Below are positions 23,325 through 25,320 of a stretch of DNA of 25,320 nt, one piece after another. The translations under genes and the position numbers were made by a program. Every line of letters begins with the position of its first letter. Within the stretch, counting starts at the first letter, position 1. Below the pieces are notes generated by a model. It was not told the origin of the DNA. It worked only from the letters and a program-made list of their open reading frames with translations, and did no database searches. The DNA is from ChocPot-Mid sp043804925 (GTDB taxonomy: Bacteria; Bacteroidota; Ignavibacteria; Kapaibacteriales; UBA2268), in assembly GCA_043804925.1 (NCBI GenBank), contig JAZDIP010000081.1, positions 1-25,320 on the forward strand, given 5' to 3'.

Positions 23325-24095
23325 ATGCGGATAACTCGCTCATTTATACCAAATTTATTTACTTTGGCAAATCTATTTTCTGGATTTACCGCATTGATAT
23401 ATATATCAATGGGAGATTATCATCGTGCTGCAGCTTTCATACTTTTCGCCGCTGTTTTTGATATGCTCGATGGGATAGTAGCCAGAATTTTCAAGGCAAC
23501 AAGCGAACTTGGTGCAGAACTCGATTCTTTGTGCGATGCTGTATCTTTTGGAGTAGCACCGGCTTACATGCTTTACCATTTATATTTTTATCATCTTGGA
23601 CAAATGGGAATATTATTAGCATCTTTACCGGCATTAGCCGGGGTTCTTCGTTTGGCAAGATTTAACGTAATGACTGTAAGCTTTGATGATAAAGAGTATT
23701 TTACAGGAATGCCTATACCTGCTTCTGCTTTGACAATAGTTTCATATGTTATTTTCTTTCACTTAAAACCGGATATTCCCTATGATTATAAGACAATATT
23801 AGTATATGCCGTTACTTTCTTAACATCAGCATCAATGGTTTCAAAAATAAAATTCGATAATTTGCCAAGACCAACCAAAAAATCTTATAGGAAAAGACCA
23901 ATTGCCTCAATTGTCTTTGTCTTAGGACTAGCTGCTTCAATAATAACTAAGGGGCGCTTTGTATTTCCATTTATGCTCTTCTATATATTTTTTAGCAGTA
24001 TAAGACATTTTATAATATGGATTAAGGAAACAAGGGAAGCTGCCGATGAGTTTGACGAAACCGAAGATTTTGATGAAAGCCAGTATAATCTTTAA
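23325..24095 (+). CDS. pssA: CDP-diacylglycerol--serine O-phosphatidyltransferase
   Basis: A 256-residue membrane enzyme that makes phosphatidylserine from CDP-diacylglycerol and serine, the precursor of phosphatidylethanolamine. The CDP-alcohol phosphatidyltransferase signature DGx2ARx8Gx3Dx3D is complete: DGIVAR, then G, D and D in ELGAELDSLCDAVSFG (about 48-75). RRSFIPN-like start (RITRSFIPNLFTLANLFSGF), LPALAGVLRLARFN and FTGMPIPASA are further family signatures. Several hydrophobic helices follow, and the C-terminus is acidic (ADEFDETEDFDESQYNL), which is unusual. AGGA lies 12 bases upstream of the ATG. A decarboxylase (psd) is not in the window. Confidence 0.92.
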   Translation: MRITRSFIPNLFTLANLFSGFTALIYISMGDYHRAAAFILFAAVFDMLDGIVARIFKATSELGAELDSLCDAVSFGVAPAYMLYHLYFYHLGQMGILLASLPALAGVLRLARFNVMTVSFDDKEYFTGMPIPASALTIVSYVIFFHLKPDIPYDYKTILVYAVTFLTSASMVSKIKFDNLPRPTKKSYRKRPIASIVFVLGLAASIITKGRFVFPFMLFYIFFSSIRHFIIWIKETREAADEFDETEDFDESQYNL

Positions 24096-24105
24096 ATTGA
24101 ATAAT

Positions 24106-24161
24106 CATTCTTCATTCTTCATTCTTCATTCTTCATTTTTCATTATTCATTTTTCACTAAA
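24106..24161. repeat. Heptamer tandem repeat upstream of purS
   Basis: Eight 7-base units: four CATTCTT, then CATTTTT, CATTATT, CATTTTT and CACTAAA. The final 22-base portion is shared exactly with the repeat upstream of pssA (23250-23271). Confidence 0.8.
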
Positions 24162-24227
24162 TTTTTGCCATTGCTTCGTTTTTGGTTAATTTTAATTATA
24201 ATATTTGTACAAAATTGGATTTAATTG

Positions 24228-24479
24228 ATGAAAACTTATAAAGCACAAGTTAAGATAACATTGAGAAAGGGTATTTTGGATGTCCAGGGCAAAGCAGTCG
24301 AACATGCACTCCATTCAATTGATTTTCAGGCACTAACTAATGTTAGAATAGGTAAATACGTAGAATTAAAAGTAGAAGCCGAAAACGAAACAAAAGCTAA
24401 AGAATTGGTTCATTCGGCAAGCGAAAAACTAATAGCGAATCCGATTATAGAGGATTTCGAAATTTCCATTTTTGAATAA
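24228..24479 (+). CDS. purS: Phosphoribosylformylglycinamidine synthase, PurS subunit
   Basis: An 83-residue PurS: KTYKAQVKITLRKGILDVQG, then AVEHALHSIDF, VRIGKYVELKVEAEN and NPIIEDFEISIFE span the whole family. PurS links PurQ and PurL in the three-part FGAM synthase of purine synthesis, passing ammonia from PurQ. The start is the ATG at 24228; a TTG one codon earlier exists, but GGAT lies eight bases before the ATG. It is 19 bases upstream of purQ, a clear operon. purL is not in the window. Confidence 0.93.
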   Translation: MKTYKAQVKITLRKGILDVQGKAVEHALHSIDFQALTNVRIGKYVELKVEAENETKAKELVHSASEKLIANPIIEDFEISIFE

Positions 24480-24498
24480 CCGATATTAGGATTAAAAT

Positions 24499-25194
24499 AT
24501 GATAAAATATGGTATAGTTGTGTTCCCCGGTTCAAATTGCGACCATGATGCTTATGTTTCTGCCTCAGTACATTCGGGAGCTAATGCTGTTTTTCTTTGG
24601 CACAAAGACAGGCAAATCCCGAGAGATATTGAATGCATTATTCTACCCGGTGGATTTTCTTACGGGGATTACTTAAGGTGTGGAGCAATTGCAAGATTTT
24701 CTCCAATCATGAAAGAAGTAATCGAATTTGCTAATAATGGAGGAAATGTTATCGGTATTTGCAACGGATTTCAAATCTTATGTGAAGCTGGATTATTACC
24801 CGGTACTTTACTTAGGAATGAAACCTTGACTTTTAAATGCCGGGATGTGCATTTAAAGACAATCAATAATTCAACAGTATATACTTCTCTATTGAATATG
24901 GATGAATTGATAACAATTCCAATTGCACATGGCGAAGGCAATTATTTTGCCGATGAAAGCACAATTGCCGAATTGGAAGCAGAGAAAAGAATAGTTTTTA
25001 AATATTGCGATATCAATGGGAATGTTACAAGGGACTCAAATCCTAATGGTTCTTTGAATAATATTGCAGGTATCATCAATAAAAATGGGAATGTTTTGGG
25101 TATGATGCCCCATCCCGAAAGATATTGCGATAATATTTTAGGCAGAAATGACGGAATAAAAATTTTTCAATCAATAAATAAATTGTCATCCTGA
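24499..25194 (+). CDS. purQ: Phosphoribosylformylglycinamidine synthase, PurQ glutaminase subunit
   Basis: A 231-residue class I glutamine amidotransferase that supplies ammonia to PurL. The start KYGIVVFPGSNCDHDAY is typical; the nucleophile is C88 in GICNGFQILCE, and H205 and E207 in MMPHPER complete the triad. LPGGFSYGDYLRCGAIAR forms the oxyanion region. Length is normal for bacterial PurQ. The last two serine codons and the TGA stop lie inside a REP-like palindrome (25186-25210), so the extreme C-terminus has been set by the repeat. It is co-transcribed with purS. Confidence 0.95.
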   Translation: MIKYGIVVFPGSNCDHDAYVSASVHSGANAVFLWHKDRQIPRDIECIILPGGFSYGDYLRCGAIARFSPIMKEVIEFANNGGNVIGICNGFQILCEAGLLPGTLLRNETLTFKCRDVHLKTINNSTVYTSLLNMDELITIPIAHGEGNYFADESTIAELEAEKRIVFKYCDINGNVTRDSNPNGSLNNIAGIINKNGNVLGMMPHPERYCDNILGRNDGIKIFQSINKLSS

Positions 25195-25210
25195 GCTTGT
25201 CGAAGGATGA
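25186..25210. repeat. REP-like palindrome overlapping the purQ stop
   Basis: Arms TCATCCT (25186-25192) and AGGATGA (25204-25210) flank GAGCTTGTCGA. The sequence CCTGAGCTTGTCGAAGG is a widespread intergenic repeat in many bacterial phyla, as I know it. It could also act as a weak hairpin behind the purS-purQ mRNA. Confidence 0.75.
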
Positions 25211-25320
25211 TAACAGTAAAAAGTTAGAAAGTTTTAAAGTAAAAACTATAAAGTTTATAAAGAATTCAAAAATTGAAAATTAAAAATTGATTAAAAATTG
25301 TAAAATTGAAAATTGAAAAT
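25211..25320. other. AT-rich repetitive tail
   Basis: The last 110 bases hold imperfect direct repeats of AAAATTGAAAATT and AAAGTTTTAAAG type. No gene or clear signal is seen. Confidence 0.5.

Noticed and set aside
24106..24161. Possible CRISPR or minisatellite array
   Set aside because: Units are 7 bases with no spacers, so this is a simple tandem repeat, not a CRISPR array.

Overview
The window is AT-rich and gene-dense. It most resembles a member of the Bacteroidota/Chlorobiota branch, perhaps Kapaibacteria or Ignavibacteria. The evidence is: two secreted proteins with C-terminal type IX secretion (T9SS) type A sorting domains, large outer-surface lipoproteins with propeller repeats, a Bacteroidota-style LptD, a serine palmitoyltransferase-like enzyme, and stand-alone purS and purQ. 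The lineage is an inference from gene content; there is no rRNA in the window.

Layout. Positions 1-1710 (minus) hold the 5' part of a secreted WD40-like protein that runs off the window edge. At 1941-6199 (plus) are a serine palmitoyltransferase-like PLP enzyme and a 975-residue T9SS cargo protein. Positions 6222-9604 (minus) form a toxin-antitoxin cluster: a YoeB toxin with its antitoxin, a hicA-hicB pair in which hicA carries an in-frame TAA, and a HEPN/MNT pair. A second WD40-like T9SS cargo gene sits inside the cluster.

Positions 9650-17020 are dominated by two paralogous lipoprotein genes (carboxypeptidase-regulatory-like domains plus Asp-box propeller repeats). Each copy keeps the same 5' leader and the same long-loop hairpin terminator, so a whole transcription unit was duplicated. 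Between them lies a decayed restriction-modification island: a DNA methyltransferase lacking its N-terminal catalytic motif, a small zinc-ribbon protein, an apparently intact PLD-family nuclease, the severed N-terminus of an AlwI-like enzyme, and a further relic with an internal stop.

Positions 17131-18767 carry pterin genes: queD (plus) converging on an operon of a PTPS-II-type pyruvoyl-tetrahydropterin synthase and folE (minus). The latter pair suggests tetrahydrobiopterin production, separate from queuosine. Positions 18920-22351 encode a LolB/DUF4292-like lipoprotein and LptD, an outer-membrane assembly pair. Positions 22463-24095 encode an Aur1-like PAP2 membrane protein and phosphatidylserine synthase (pssA); with the serine palmitoyltransferase this gives the window a lipid/sphingolipid theme. 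The window ends with purS and purQ.

Intergenic DNA carries several small repeats: 7-nt phased repeats upstream of both pssA and purS, 10-nt phased ACACAGAG repeats, TTAGACT repeats, and a REP-like palindrome that supplies the purQ stop codon. No rRNA, tRNA, CRISPR array or transposase was seen.
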